Shown piece by piece: positions 1 to 8,095 of a stretch of DNA of 64,000 bases. The stretch spans positions 1-64,000 of the forward strand of contig JNKJ01000010.1 of the NCBI GenBank assembly GCA_000702025.1, read 5' to 3'. A program made the position numbers and the translations under genes. Under the pieces are notes generated by a model. The model was given only the letters and a program-made list of their open reading frames with translations. It searched no databases and was not told the DNA's origin. Positions within the stretch are counted from its first letter, which is position 1, and every line of letters starts with the position of its first letter. Origin of the DNA: Blautia schinkii DSM 10518. GTDB taxonomy: Bacteria; Bacillota; Clostridia; Lachnospirales; Lachnospiraceae.

Positions 1-62
1 TAGGTGTAAGGGTTCTGGCGCAGTATCAGCATCTGCTCATTGGTAAAGGGTTTTCTGCTCAT
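1..62 (-). CDS. Partial N-terminus, probable IS3-family OrfA / HTH protein
   Basis: Only the first 20 codons lie in the window; the gene runs off the left edge. The reverse strand reads MSRKPFTNEQMLILRQNPYT after an AGGAGG ribosome binding site at 69-74, seven bases before the ATG. This beginning resembles the short helix-turn-helix proteins that precede IS3-type transposases in Clostridia, and an IS150-like end lies about 220 bp upstream. The family call rests on resemblance of a very short peptide, so the start and reading frame are secure but the function is tentative. Confidence 0.45.
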   Translation of the reverse strand, partial: MSRKPFTNEQMLILRQNPYT

Positions 63-280
63 GATATTCCTCCTATTGTTCTTGATCTAAGAATACCATA
101 GGGACGGTGGATATGTCTAAAGAAAACAGGGCCGGGGCAGAACTCCGTGGGGCCAGTCCAAAAAAACGGGTACATCTGCAGGGGGTGTACATTATAAGGG
201 GACGGGAATGCAGGGGGATGTTTAGATTTAAGGGTCAGACGAGAAGGTCTGTCTAAAGAGAGGGGCCCCCCACTTTTCAA

Positions 281-302
281 TGTGTCCACACTTATGGGTA
301 CA
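281..302 (-). mobile_element. Putative terminal inverted repeat of an IS3-like element
   Basis: On the minus strand this reads TGTACCCATAAGTGTGGACA and continues CA. It has the TGTAC...GGACAC form of IS150/IS3-group ends and faces the truncated HTH gene at 1-62. It would be the left end of an insertion whose body lies beyond the window. The matching right end cannot be seen. Confidence 0.4.
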
Positions 303-544
303 TTATATAGAAACCGCCCCCGGCCCCCAAGTCCCTCCCCCTAGCCGTCCAACAACCCTCCGGGGTCCCCATATCCATTTTTTTTTGGAGAGTCCAATAA
401 GAAAAGACTATTTTTTTCAGCTGTAATGTGGTAAAATTTTAACCTAGTAGGATGAATTTCCAAAACAATCCTAGTACAATGATTTCATTGTGCTAGTACC
501 AGAAAAGGATTGAACTGGAAGAACAATACGGGAGGATTTGGACA
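303..544. other. Intergenic region before cobT with hairpin
   Basis: No gene is seen. There is a GC-rich patch (320-370) and then AT-rich DNA with a weak TATTTT/TAAAAT promoter-like pair 17 bases apart near 410-438. A near-perfect 12-bp inverted repeat follows, CTAGTACAATGA at 471-482 and TCATTGTGCTAG at 485-496. No B12-box-like sequence was recognised, so a cobalamin riboswitch is not supported. The hairpin could be an operator or a leader structure. Confidence 0.35.
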
Positions 545-1597
545 ATGACTTTAGAGGAAGCAATCGCGCAGATACAGCCGCTGGATGAGGATGCGATGGC
601 CGCGGCACGCAGACGTTGGGACAGTATAGCCAAGCCGCTGCATTCTCTGGGGAAGCTTGAGGACCTGCACATCCAGATTGCAGGCATTACCCGCACCCAG
701 GATGTGGATATCAGTAAGCGTGGGTTAGCCGCCATGTGCGCGGACAATGGCGTGGTGGAGGAAGGGGTGACCCAGACAGGTCAGGAGATTACGGCACTAG
801 TGGCAAATAATTTTCTCCTGGGTATCACCACAGTATGTGTGATGTGTAAGCAATGCGGGGTGGATGTTTTCCCGGTGGATGTGGGCATGGTGACGGATAC
901 CAATGTGCGCACGGATCTGAAAGTTGCCTATGGGACAAAAAATATGACCAAAGAGCCTGCAATGACAAGAGCGGAAGCGCTCAAGGGAATCGAGGCCGGT
1001 ATTGCTGTGGCGGAGGAATTAAAGGAGAAAGGCTACAAGCTTCTCGCTACAGGTGAGATGGGAATCGGAAATACCACCACCAGCAGCGCAGTGGCCTCCG
1101 TTCTTCTCAATCAGCCGGTGGAAAGCATGACAGGACGGGGGGCAGGTCTTTCAAGCGAGGGGCTGACACGTAAGATCAATGCTATTAAAAGGGCGATTGA
1201 GATTAATAAGCCTGACCCGGCAGATCCGTTGGATGTGCTTGCGAAAGTGGGCGGCTTTGATATTGCGGGCATGGCGGGTGTGTTTATCGGCGGAGCGGCT
1301 CTTGGGATGCCGGTGGTGATGGACGGCTTTATTTCTTGTGTGTCTGCGCTTATCGCCATGAGGCTTTGTCCGGCGTGCGGTGATTATATGATTGCTTCCC
1401 ATGTGTCCAAGGAGCCTGCGGCTCATCTGATTCTGGAGCATATGGGCAAGGAACCTGTGCTTCATGCCGATATGTGTCTTGGCGAGGGAACCGGAGCAGT
1501 GGCTTTATTCCCGATTTTGGATTTAGCGGCGCAGGTTTATAACTCTATGAGTACCTTTGATGATATTAACATGGAAAAGTACGAGGAGCTGAAATAA
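545..1597 (+). CDS. cobT: Nicotinate-nucleotide--dimethylbenzimidazole phosphoribosyltransferase
   Basis: This cytoplasmic enzyme activates the lower-ligand base by transferring phosphoribose from nicotinate mononucleotide to dimethylbenzimidazole, giving alpha-ribazole phosphate for cobalamin. The protein is 350 residues, the usual CobT length. It carries the family's MCADNGVVEEGVTQTG block, the GEMGIGNTTTSSA block near residue 170, and CLGEGTGAVA with Glu314, which corresponds to the catalytic Glu317 of the Salmonella enzyme. It is the first gene of a tight cob operon; the gap to cobU is a single base. In anaerobes CobT homologues may accept other bases, so the exact lower ligand is open. 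Confidence 0.95.
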   Translation: MTLEEAIAQIQPLDEDAMAAARRRWDSIAKPLHSLGKLEDLHIQIAGITRTQDVDISKRGLAAMCADNGVVEEGVTQTGQEITALVANNFLLGITTVCVMCKQCGVDVFPVDVGMVTDTNVRTDLKVAYGTKNMTKEPAMTRAEALKGIEAGIAVAEELKEKGYKLLATGEMGIGNTTTSSAVASVLLNQPVESMTGRGAGLSSEGLTRKINAIKRAIEINKPDPADPLDVLAKVGGFDIAGMAGVFIGGAALGMPVVMDGFISCVSALIAMRLCPACGDYMIASHVSKEPAAHLILEHMGKEPVLHADMCLGEGTGAVALFPILDLAAQVYNSMSTFDDINMEKYEELK

Positions 1598-1598
1598 A

Positions 1599-2126
1599 AT
1601 GATGGTGTTGGTTACAGGCGGAAGCGGCAGTGGGAAATCTGCCTTTGCCGAGACAAGAGTGCTCTCTTTCGGAGATGCAAGAAGGATTTATATTGCAACC
1701 ATGTTTCCTTTTGATCTGGAGTGCCGCAGGCGGATAGACCGTCACCGCAGGATGCGTTCGGGAAAGGGTTTTGAGACGGTGGAGCGTTATACGAATCTTA
1801 AGGACTTGGTTCTTCCGAAGGACAGTGTGGTGCTTTTGGAATGTATGTCAAATCTTGCGGCCAACGAAATGTTCCAGGATGGAGGCGCGCACGAAAAGAC
1901 AGTGGACGAGATTCTTTCCGGTGTGCGTGAGGTGCTTTCTCAGGTGAAACATCTGGTCATCGTGACCAATGAGATATTTTCTGACGGTGAGCTTTATGAG
2001 GAGGAGACGAGGACTTATCAGAAGTATCTGGGAGAAATCAACCAGGCGCTGGCTGTGATGGCAGATGAGGTAGTCGAAGTGGTGTACGGCATTCCTGTAT
2101 ATCATAAGGGAGGCGCAGACGCATGA
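1599..2126 (+). CDS. cobU: Adenosylcobinamide kinase / adenosylcobinamide-phosphate guanylyltransferase
   Basis: This bifunctional enzyme phosphorylates adenosylcobinamide and then attaches GMP, forming adenosylcobinamide-GDP. The 175-residue protein opens with a P-loop, GGSGSGKS at residues 7-14. It keeps the DRHRRMR stretch, whose His49 matches the guanylylated histidine of known CobU proteins. It lies between cobT and cobS and overlaps cobS by 4 bp (ATGA), indicating translational coupling. Length and both active-site regions are complete, so it should be fully bifunctional. Confidence 0.94.
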   Translation: MMVLVTGGSGSGKSAFAETRVLSFGDARRIYIATMFPFDLECRRRIDRHRRMRSGKGFETVERYTNLKDLVLPKDSVVLLECMSNLAANEMFQDGGAHEKTVDEILSGVREVLSQVKHLVIVTNEIFSDGELYEEETRTYQKYLGEINQALAVMADEVVEVVYGIPVYHKGGADA

Positions 2127-2899
2127 AAAGTGTGTGGAACAGCTTTAAGGTTGCGTTTGCCATGTTTTCCAAGATTCCTATGCCCCGGGCTGACTGGACG
2201 AAAGAGAATATGAAATACATGTTCTGTTTTTTTCCTTTTATTGGTGGGGTGATTGCTGCTCTGACGCTTTTGGCTGCGTACGTGGGTGAGAGGTATTCCT
2301 TTGAGCAGGGCTTTGTTCGGGTGGTGCTGGTGCTGATTCCGGTGCTGGTGACAGGCGGAATCCATGTGGACGGACTGTTGGATACTTCGGACGCCATGAG
2401 CTCCTGGCAGGAAAAAAGCCGCAGGCTGGAAATCCTTAAGGATTCCAATGCGGGGGCATTCGCGGTGATTACTGCGTGTGTGTATTTCCTTTTGTGGTAT
2501 GGCGCGTACAGCCAGATTGGGTATAACCGTACTGCGTTATTTCTGATGGGAGCAGGATTTATGGTGTCCAGATGCCTTTCCGGGATTGGTGTGATCACTT
2601 TTCCAAAAGCCAAGGCGGACGGAACCGTGGCGGAGTTTTCGCGTAAATCAGAGGATAGGACAGTGAGAAATGTGCTTGTGGCGTTTCTTGTCCTGCTATT
2701 TGCTTTGATGGTATGGCTGCAGCCTGTGGGCGGAATTTCGGCGTTTGGAGGTGCGCTTTTGATTTTTGCGTACTATCATCATATGGCGCTTAAATATTTC
2801 GGGGGGACTACCGGGGATTTGTCAGGATGCTTTCTCTGTCTGTGTGAAGTGGGGATGGCATTGATTTTGGCGGTGGTGTCGAATTTTGTGGTATTTTAG
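2123..2899 (+). CDS. cobS: Adenosylcobinamide-GDP ribazoletransferase (cobalamin synthase)
   Basis: This integral membrane enzyme joins adenosylcobinamide-GDP to alpha-ribazole (phosphate), the last assembly step of cobalamin. The protein is 258 residues with several hydrophobic segments. It has the CobS signature GGIHVDGLLDTSDAMSS near residues 77-93, whose acidic residues bind Mg2+, and the C-terminal GGTTGDLSG block. It starts inside the end of cobU (ATGA overlap). About 100 bp separate it from the next gene, so the operon may continue by readthrough. Confidence 0.94.
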   Translation: MKSVWNSFKVAFAMFSKIPMPRADWTKENMKYMFCFFPFIGGVIAALTLLAAYVGERYSFEQGFVRVVLVLIPVLVTGGIHVDGLLDTSDAMSSWQEKSRRLEILKDSNAGAFAVITACVYFLLWYGAYSQIGYNRTALFLMGAGFMVSRCLSGIGVITFPKAKADGTVAEFSRKSEDRTVRNVLVAFLVLLFALMVWLQPVGGISAFGGALLIFAYYHHMALKYFGGTTGDLSGCFLCLCEVGMALILAVVSNFVVF

Positions 2900-3002
2900 T
2901 ATAATTGCGGTGTGAGGATAGTTATGCGTCGGCGCTCTTATGTTTTTCAGAGTGTTGTGTATGAAAGATACGAATTATATTTTTATTTAGGAGAATTTTG
3001 TT

Positions 3003-3383
3003 ATGGAAATGATTATCGGCGGCGCTTTTCAGGGAAAGAGTGCTTATGCACGCAAAGAGCATCCGAGGATTACCTGGACGGATGGGGAGGCGGCGGATGA
3101 GACAGCGCTTCTTTCTGCCCGGGGCGTGCTGGGATTTGAGAAATATATCAGGAAAGAGCTGGCGGCGGGACATAATGTGGCAGACTTGGCAGAGAAGCTG
3201 ATTGCAAAAAACCCGGAGGTGGTGCTTGTATCCGAGGAGGTGGGATACGGCGTGGTTCCCGCAGATGCGTTTGTGCGTGAGTACCGCGAGGCTGTGGGCA
3301 GGATTTGTACGAAGCTTGCAGCTCATAGTACAAAGGTTACGCGGGTTGTGTGTGGTATCGGGACGGTGATTAAAAATGCTTAA
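3003..3383 (+). CDS. Short CobU-like P-loop protein
   Basis: This 126-residue protein carries a CobU-style Walker A, GGAFQGKS at residues 6-13, but lacks the RHRR segment that holds the guanylylated histidine in full-length CobU. The sequence therefore suggests a reduced kinase or nucleotide-binding paralogue. Clostridia often encode such short CobU relatives in cob operons; whether it acts on cobinamide is inference. A GGAGAA ribosome binding site precedes it, and its last 8 bases overlap cobC. It is next to a complete CobU, so it is not needed for guanylyl transfer. Confidence 0.75.
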   Translation: MEMIIGGAFQGKSAYARKEHPRITWTDGEAADETALLSARGVLGFEKYIRKELAAGHNVADLAEKLIAKNPEVVLVSEEVGYGVVPADAFVREYREAVGRICTKLAAHSTKVTRVVCGIGTVIKNA

Positions 3384-3975
3384 ATTATGGCTGATCCGCC
3401 ACGGTAAGACAGAGGGAAACAAGAAAGGGCGTTATATCGGTGTGACCGACGAGCCGCTTTGCAGGGAGGGCAGGGAGTTTCTGAGAGAACTGGATTATCC
3501 TTGGCCGGACGCGGTGTATGTGAGTCCTATGAAGCGGTGTACGGAGACTGCGCAGATACTTTTTCCTGACAGGAAACTCCATATTATAGAGGAACTGGCG
3601 GAATGTGATTTTGGCGAATTTGAGAATAAGAATTATCTGGAGCTGGCAGGAAATTCTAACTACCAGGCCTGGGTTAACAGTGATGGAACCTTGCCCTTTC
3701 CGGGAGGGGAGAGCAGGGAGGACTTTAAAAGGCGTAGTATGATCGGCTTTGAGAAAGCGGTGGCAGGGTGTATCCGGTCGGAGATTTCCTGCGGAGCGCT
3801 TGTGATCCACGGCGGAACGATTATGAATATTATGGAAGAATTTGCGGATATGGAACGTCCTTTTTATGAGTGGCATGTGAAAAACGGCGGCGGGTACGAG
3901 GTAGAGCTTGACCCCAAGCTTTGGATCAAGGGCAGGCGCGTGCTATATGTGCGCACCGGAGTCCAGGAGGGATGA
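3376..3975 (+). CDS. cobC: Histidine phosphatase family protein, probable alpha-ribazole phosphatase
   Basis: This 199-residue protein has the phosphoglycerate-mutase-like fold signature, LIRHGKTEGN, with catalytic His9, and a second VIHGGT block with His145. CobC removes phosphate from alpha-ribazole phosphate (or adenosylcobalamin phosphate) in lower-loop assembly. Its position at the end of the cobT-cobU-cobS set supports that role over a generic phosphatase. It overlaps the preceding short CobU-like gene by 8 bp and its stop codon overlaps a possible start of the following membrane-protein gene. Confidence 0.88.
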   Translation: MLKLWLIRHGKTEGNKKGRYIGVTDEPLCREGREFLRELDYPWPDAVYVSPMKRCTETAQILFPDRKLHIIEELAECDFGEFENKNYLELAGNSNYQAWVNSDGTLPFPGGESREDFKRRSMIGFEKAVAGCIRSEISCGALVIHGGTIMNIMEEFADMERPFYEWHVKNGGGYEVELDPKLWIKGRRVLYVRTGVQEG

Positions 3976-3977
3976 GT

Positions 3978-4931
3978 ATGACAACGAATTGGGTAAGAAG
4001 TGATTTGAAATGGCGGGCGAAGGATGCTGTGCGCAAGAACTATTGGGCAGCAGTGATCGTGAGTCTGATTTTGGCGATCGTTGTGGCTACAGGCAGCGGC
4101 GGGGCATCCAATGAGGCGGCCAGCCATGCGACCAGGGATTATCAGTACCAGTCTCAGACTTTTCAGTACGGGGCGTCGCTTGGAGGACGGATTTCGGATG
4201 TTTGGGGACAGGTTACGCGCTCTCCATGGGGCTTTGCTGTGGCAGTGCTGGGGACGGGAATGCTGATCATTTTTGTTTTTCTGGCGTTGTTTTTCCATTA
4301 TTTTATTGGAAATCTGCTGGAAGTGGGAGCGAGGAGATTTTATATTGAGAACCTTTATTCCAGACCGGGAGTAGGGAGCATTCTCAGCGCATTTCGTTCC
4401 GGGTATTATTGGAATGTAGTGAAGGTCATGTTTTTCAGGGATTTGTTTGTATTTTTGTGGAGTTTGTTGTTTGTTATTCCGGGGATTGTGAAATCCTATG
4501 AGTACCGGATGATTCCGTATCTTCTGGCAGAATACCCGGATATGTCGCGGCAGGAGGCATTCGACCGCAGTAAGGAAATGATGAGCGGGCAGAAATGGGA
4601 TACCTTTGTGCTTGATCTGTCGTTTATTCCGTGGCTGTTTCTTTCAGCAGTGACGTTCCGGATAGTAGGGGTATTCTATGTAAATCCTTATATCGATGCG
4701 ACACGTTCTGAGCTGTATGATGTACTGTCTAGACGTATGCAGGGCGGCGGAAACAGTGGTTACGGCTCTGATGGGTATGGTGGTTACGGCACTGGTGGAT
4801 ATGGCAGCCAGGACAGTGGTTACGGCCCCGGCGGGTACGGTGGCCCGAATAACGGCTATGGTCCGAATGGTTATGACGGCCAGAATGGTAGTTACGGCCC
4901 GAATGGCGGTAATGGTCCGGAGGGATATTGA
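3978..4931 (+). CDS. DUF975 family integral membrane protein with Gly/Tyr-rich tail
   Basis: This 317-residue protein belongs to the DUF975 membrane family, of unknown function. A hydrophobic segment follows the N-terminal WRAKDAVRKNYW stretch, and further segments span roughly residues 85-125 and 155-235. The last 60 or so residues are a low-complexity tail of repeated GYG, GGYG and GPNGY units, probably cytoplasmic or surface exposed and disordered. The ATG at 3978 is chosen because the AGGAGG at 3965-3970 stands seven bases away; the ATG at 3972 is too close to it. It is cotranscribed with cobC by position, but nothing links it to cobalamin. Confidence 0.8.
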   Translation: MTTNWVRSDLKWRAKDAVRKNYWAAVIVSLILAIVVATGSGGASNEAASHATRDYQYQSQTFQYGASLGGRISDVWGQVTRSPWGFAVAVLGTGMLIIFVFLALFFHYFIGNLLEVGARRFYIENLYSRPGVGSILSAFRSGYYWNVVKVMFFRDLFVFLWSLLFVIPGIVKSYEYRMIPYLLAEYPDMSRQEAFDRSKEMMSGQKWDTFVLDLSFIPWLFLSAVTFRIVGVFYVNPYIDATRSELYDVLSRRMQGGGNSGYGSDGYGGYGTGGYGSQDSGYGPGGYGGPNNGYGPNGYDGQNGSYGPNGGNGPEGY

Positions 4932-4951
4932 AGTAATGTAATTAATTGTGT

Positions 4952-4991
4952 TACGGCGGAGCAGCTTTGATGAAATGGCAGCTCCGCCGTA
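4952..4991 (+). terminator. Terminator-like hairpin after the cob/DUF975 operon
   Basis: A perfect 11-bp stem, TACGGCGGAGC at 4952-4962 and GCTCCGCCGTA at 4981-4991, with an 18-base loop. The T-run after it is short (TTTAC), so termination is likely but not certain. Confidence 0.6.
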
Positions 4992-5191
4992 TTTACATAA
5001 TTACAAAACGATGAAATTTCTTAACAAATATTTAAAGAATGGACTTGGATTTCACATAGATTTCACATTCTTTTTTTATAATCTAACAATCACCCTATCT
5101 GTAATACAATCTTCCAACTTCCCCATATTACGGAACGTCTGTGTAAGCAGGCGTTATGAATGATACTTTAGAACAAATGAGGTTAAAGAAC

Positions 5192-6778
5192 ATGACGGTA
5201 AACACATTACCTTTTTTTGCGTGCCTTGCTATATCCGCAATGCTCTATTATGCCGCGCCCAGGAAATACCGTTGGATGGTGCTTTTAGGTGTCAGCCTGC
5301 TTTTTTATCATTGGATGGGTGTGGATAATTTCTTATATGTATTAATTACGACCGCGACTTTAGTGGTTTCTACCCGCAGGATGCAGGCGCTTGATGAGAA
5401 GGCTGCAGCGAAGCTTCGGGAAAATCCTGAAGGGCTGACGCGGGAGGAGAAAAAGCAGATTAAATCGCAAACCAAGGCGCAAAAGCGTCTTTGGCTGGTG
5501 TGCGGAGTTTTGCTCACTAATCTGGGAATTCTTCTTGTCTTAAAATACGGCAATTTCTTTATCGGAAATGTGAACCGGATTTTTGAATATGCGGGACTTA
5601 ATACCATCAACCGTCTCGGGCTGGCGGCACCCTTGGGTATCTCGTATTATACACTGCAGAGTATCGGATATGCTCTGGAGGTCTATAAAGGTAAAACGGC
5701 TCCGGAGAAAAATCCTTTTAAGGTGCTTCTGTTTGTGACTTATTATCCGCAGATGACCCAGGGGCCGATTGGGCGGTATCCTGATCTGGCACCGCAGTTA
5801 TTTGAGGGGCAGGAGTTCCGCTACGAGAATCTCACGATGGGCTGCCAGAGAATTCTATGGGGCATGTTTAAAAAGGTGGTGATTGCTGACCATATGAAGC
5901 CGCTGGTCACCACAATCTTCGGAGCCTATGAAACAGCCAGTGGGTTTACGCTGTTTATGGGCTGTGTGTATATGGCGCTGCAGATTTACGCGGATTTTTC
6001 CGGGTATACGGATATTGTACTGGGGGCATCCAGAATCTACGGGATACGGATGTCTGAGAATTTTGAACGGCCGTATTTTGCCAAGTCTTTGTCGGATTTC
6101 TGGAGACGGTGGCACATGTCGCTAAGCTCTTGGTTTCGTGATTATGTGTTCTATCCTGTATCGATTTCCCACGGTGCGGTGAAGCTTAGTAAAACAGGCA
6201 AAAAGATTTTCAGCGCACGGCTTCGGAAGCTTTTCCCCGTCATTCTGGCTTTGGCTGTGGTGTGGTTTTGTACGGGATTCTGGCATGACGCGAGTTGGAG
6301 ATACATATTCTGGGGAATCGGAAACGGAGGCGTCATCGCCCTTGGCCTGATTTTGCAGCCGCAGTTTGACTGGATGAAAAAGAAGCTGCACATTCGGGAG
6401 GATGCCTGGTGGTGGCAGGGATTTTCCATGCTGAGGACATTTCTGGTCGTTGCGCTTCTTAAGGTTTTTCCGGGGGCGGATTCCACTATGCAGTCACTTG
6501 CAATCGTCAGACAGATGATGTTCCATTTTTCGCCTGCCCTTACAAGAGAAGCACTATTTCCGGGAATGCGGTTATATGAACTGGCGTATATCGCGTTTGG
6601 TCTGCTGCTTCTGTTGGCAGTGAGTCTTCTGGAATGTAAGACGACCATATACGAGTGGCTGGCACGAAGGCCGCTGGTATTGCGCTGGGGTATTTACCTT
6701 TGCTTGATTGCGGCAATCATTGCTTTCGGGGCATTTAATTCTAAGATGGCAGGAGGGTTTGAGTATGCGCAATTTTAG
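5192..6778 (+). CDS. MBOAT family O-acyltransferase (AlgI/DltB-like)
   Basis: This multi-pass membrane protein of 528 residues moves acyl (usually acetyl) groups from a cytoplasmic donor to an extracellular polymer. Visible family blocks are GISYYTLQSIGYALEVYKG, the QGPIGRY stretch, FWRRWHMSLSSWFRDYV near residues 303-320, and FWHDASWRYIFWG with the conserved active-site His near residue 365. The ATG at 5192 is favoured over 5156 because GAGG at 5179-5182 is well spaced and family members begin with a similar N-S/T-LPF segment. It is paired with an SGNH protein, the usual arrangement for cell-wall or exopolysaccharide O-acetylation. The substrate is unknown. Confidence 0.9.
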   Translation: MTVNTLPFFACLAISAMLYYAAPRKYRWMVLLGVSLLFYHWMGVDNFLYVLITTATLVVSTRRMQALDEKAAAKLRENPEGLTREEKKQIKSQTKAQKRLWLVCGVLLTNLGILLVLKYGNFFIGNVNRIFEYAGLNTINRLGLAAPLGISYYTLQSIGYALEVYKGKTAPEKNPFKVLLFVTYYPQMTQGPIGRYPDLAPQLFEGQEFRYENLTMGCQRILWGMFKKVVIADHMKPLVTTIFGAYETASGFTLFMGCVYMALQIYADFSGYTDIVLGASRIYGIRMSENFERPYFAKSLSDFWRRWHMSLSSWFRDYVFYPVSISHGAVKLSKTGKKIFSARLRKLFPVILALAVVWFCTGFWHDASWRYIFWGIGNGGVIALGLILQPQFDWMKKKLHIREDAWWWQGFSMLRTFLVVALLKVFPGADSTMQSLAIVRQMMFHFSPALTREALFPGMRLYELAYIAFGLLLLLAVSLLECKTTIYEWLARRPLVLRWGIYLCLIAAIIAFGAFNSKMAGGFEYAQF

Positions 6779-7757
6779 AAGAATTCTTCTGTCCGCACTG
6801 GTGATCGTGGTGTTTCTAACGGCGTTTGAAGCAGGCACGAGGTTTGTTTATCAGGACCCTGGAAATTTAATTATTTATACGAAAAATGACCTTAAGGAAC
6901 ATAAAGGCGAGATTGACACGCTGATGCTCGGGACTTCCCTTGTGCACTGGGGAATCAACGGGCAGATGCTGGGAGACGCTTTGGAGAGTACGACTTTTAA
7001 TCTGGCAACTGCAGCCCAGCCTCTGAGCGGGAGCTACTATCTGCTGAAGGACCAGAATAAATACAATGATCTGAAGAAAGTTTTTCTCGGGGTGCATGTG
7101 TCGTCCCTGACACGTGATTACTCAGAAGGAATTAAAATAAGAGAAGGAATTTTCGACCGGCTTTTGTCTCCTATGGGAAAGCTTGAGTATCTTTACAAAA
7201 CCGCGGACTGTTCGGAATACCCGCAGTATCTGTTCTTCCTTGCCAGACAGGACAATCTGTTTGAGTTTGAGAAGGTAGAGAAGTATGTGACGTATAAGCT
7301 GACGGACAATTTTAAGAGTAATATTTCTCCGAGTAAAAAGAAATATGTTTATCAGACTATGGGGAATGACAACACCCGCGCCGTATATAAGGGAAATTAT
7401 GCGGAAAAGAGTCTGCCTAGAAAGTCCGTGTGGAATCGAAGTAATATTATGGAGGGTAATGAGGAATATCTCCAGATGATCGCGGATCTTTGCAGAGATA
7501 ACGGGATAGAGCTTAATCTTGTGATCATGCCAATGGTGCCGGAGATTACGAAGCTCATGGGAGATTTCGACGATATGCATCAATACTACCAGGATTTTTG
7601 CGACAGAAACAATGCAAAGCTTTTTGATTTTAATCAATATGAAAATATCTATGGAATTCTGCCGAATAAGTATTTTCAGGATCCAAAGCATTTAAATGCC
7701 AGCGGAGCAACGATATTGACAGGACTTTTGACGGACTGGTATTTAAACGGAATCTAA
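6765..7757 (+). CDS. SGNH/DltD-like membrane-anchored protein, partner of the MBOAT enzyme
   Basis: This protein of about 330 residues has an N-terminal membrane anchor (residues 7-22). An extracytoplasmic SGNH-hydrolase-like domain follows, with GTSLVHWG (nucleophile Ser58) and a C-terminal DPKHLNASG block providing Asp306 and His309. Such proteins work with MBOAT transporters to put the acyl group on the polymer. The ATG at 6765 follows AGGAGG at 6751-6756 and overlaps the end of the MBOAT gene by 14 bp, so the two are translationally coupled. The pathway (teichoic acid, exopolysaccharide or peptidoglycan) cannot be told from sequence. Confidence 0.82.
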   Translation: MRNFRRILLSALVIVVFLTAFEAGTRFVYQDPGNLIIYTKNDLKEHKGEIDTLMLGTSLVHWGINGQMLGDALESTTFNLATAAQPLSGSYYLLKDQNKYNDLKKVFLGVHVSSLTRDYSEGIKIREGIFDRLLSPMGKLEYLYKTADCSEYPQYLFFLARQDNLFEFEKVEKYVTYKLTDNFKSNISPSKKKYVYQTMGNDNTRAVYKGNYAEKSLPRKSVWNRSNIMEGNEEYLQMIADLCRDNGIELNLVIMPMVPEITKLMGDFDDMHQYYQDFCDRNNAKLFDFNQYENIYGILPNKYFQDPKHLNASGATILTGLLTDWYLNGI

Positions 7758-7823
7758 ACGGTATTTCAAATGAAACGGAGCTTCCGGTAAGCTGACGTGT
7801 TGAATGACTTAACCATGTACAGT

Positions 7824-7871
7824 AGTGCAGTGATAACAACGGTAAAACAGTTATCACTGCACTGTTTTTTT
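7824..7871 (+). terminator. Rho-independent terminator after the MBOAT/SGNH pair
   Basis: A perfect 14-bp stem, AGTGCAGTGATAAC at 7824-7837 and GTTATCACTGCACT at 7850-7863, followed by a run of seven Ts. It separates the acylation operon from the purine genes. Confidence 0.92.
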
Positions 7872-7941
7872 GTGTCAATCGGCAAATCCGCCAAAAGGCC
7901 AGGCCCTTTTTTGTGCGTCTTTCCGAACAAAAATTACTTGA

Positions 7942-8009
7942 CTACAAAAACTTTGAGAATACCAAAAATATTTTGTATTTTCCTATTGAAATCCCGGAGG
8001 AAGTATGAT
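7942..8009 (+). promoter_or_regulatory. ssnA promoter region with shared 28-bp purine-cluster element
   Basis: Positions 7961-7988 match 25 of 28 bases of an element upstream of ygeX (50051-50078, opposite strand); the shared core is TTTTGTATTTTCCTATTG. A related A-rich half site stands about 19 bp upstream at 7942-7955. TTGAGA at 7953-7958 and TATTTT at 7976-7981 are 17 bases apart and could be -35 and -10; a TATGAT lies at 8004-8009, as it does downstream of the ygeX copy. Further down, CCCC/GGGG can form a small stem in the leader. Function as an operator is inference. Confidence 0.55.
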
Positions 8010-8095
8010 ACATTGATAGTAGAAAATCCCCAAAGACAAGGGGCAAACCTGTCCGGGATTAGGTAATTTTTTACAAAGCAAAAGGAGGATACCAT

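Noticed and set aside
303-544. Cobalamin riboswitch before cobT
   Set aside because: No B12-box-like sequence or characteristic long-range structure was found; only one 12-bp hairpin.
8000-8095. c-di-GMP riboswitch in the ssnA leader, suggested by GGGGCAAACC
   Set aside because: The aptamer needs far more sequence and the second conserved GNRA-type arm, which is missing.
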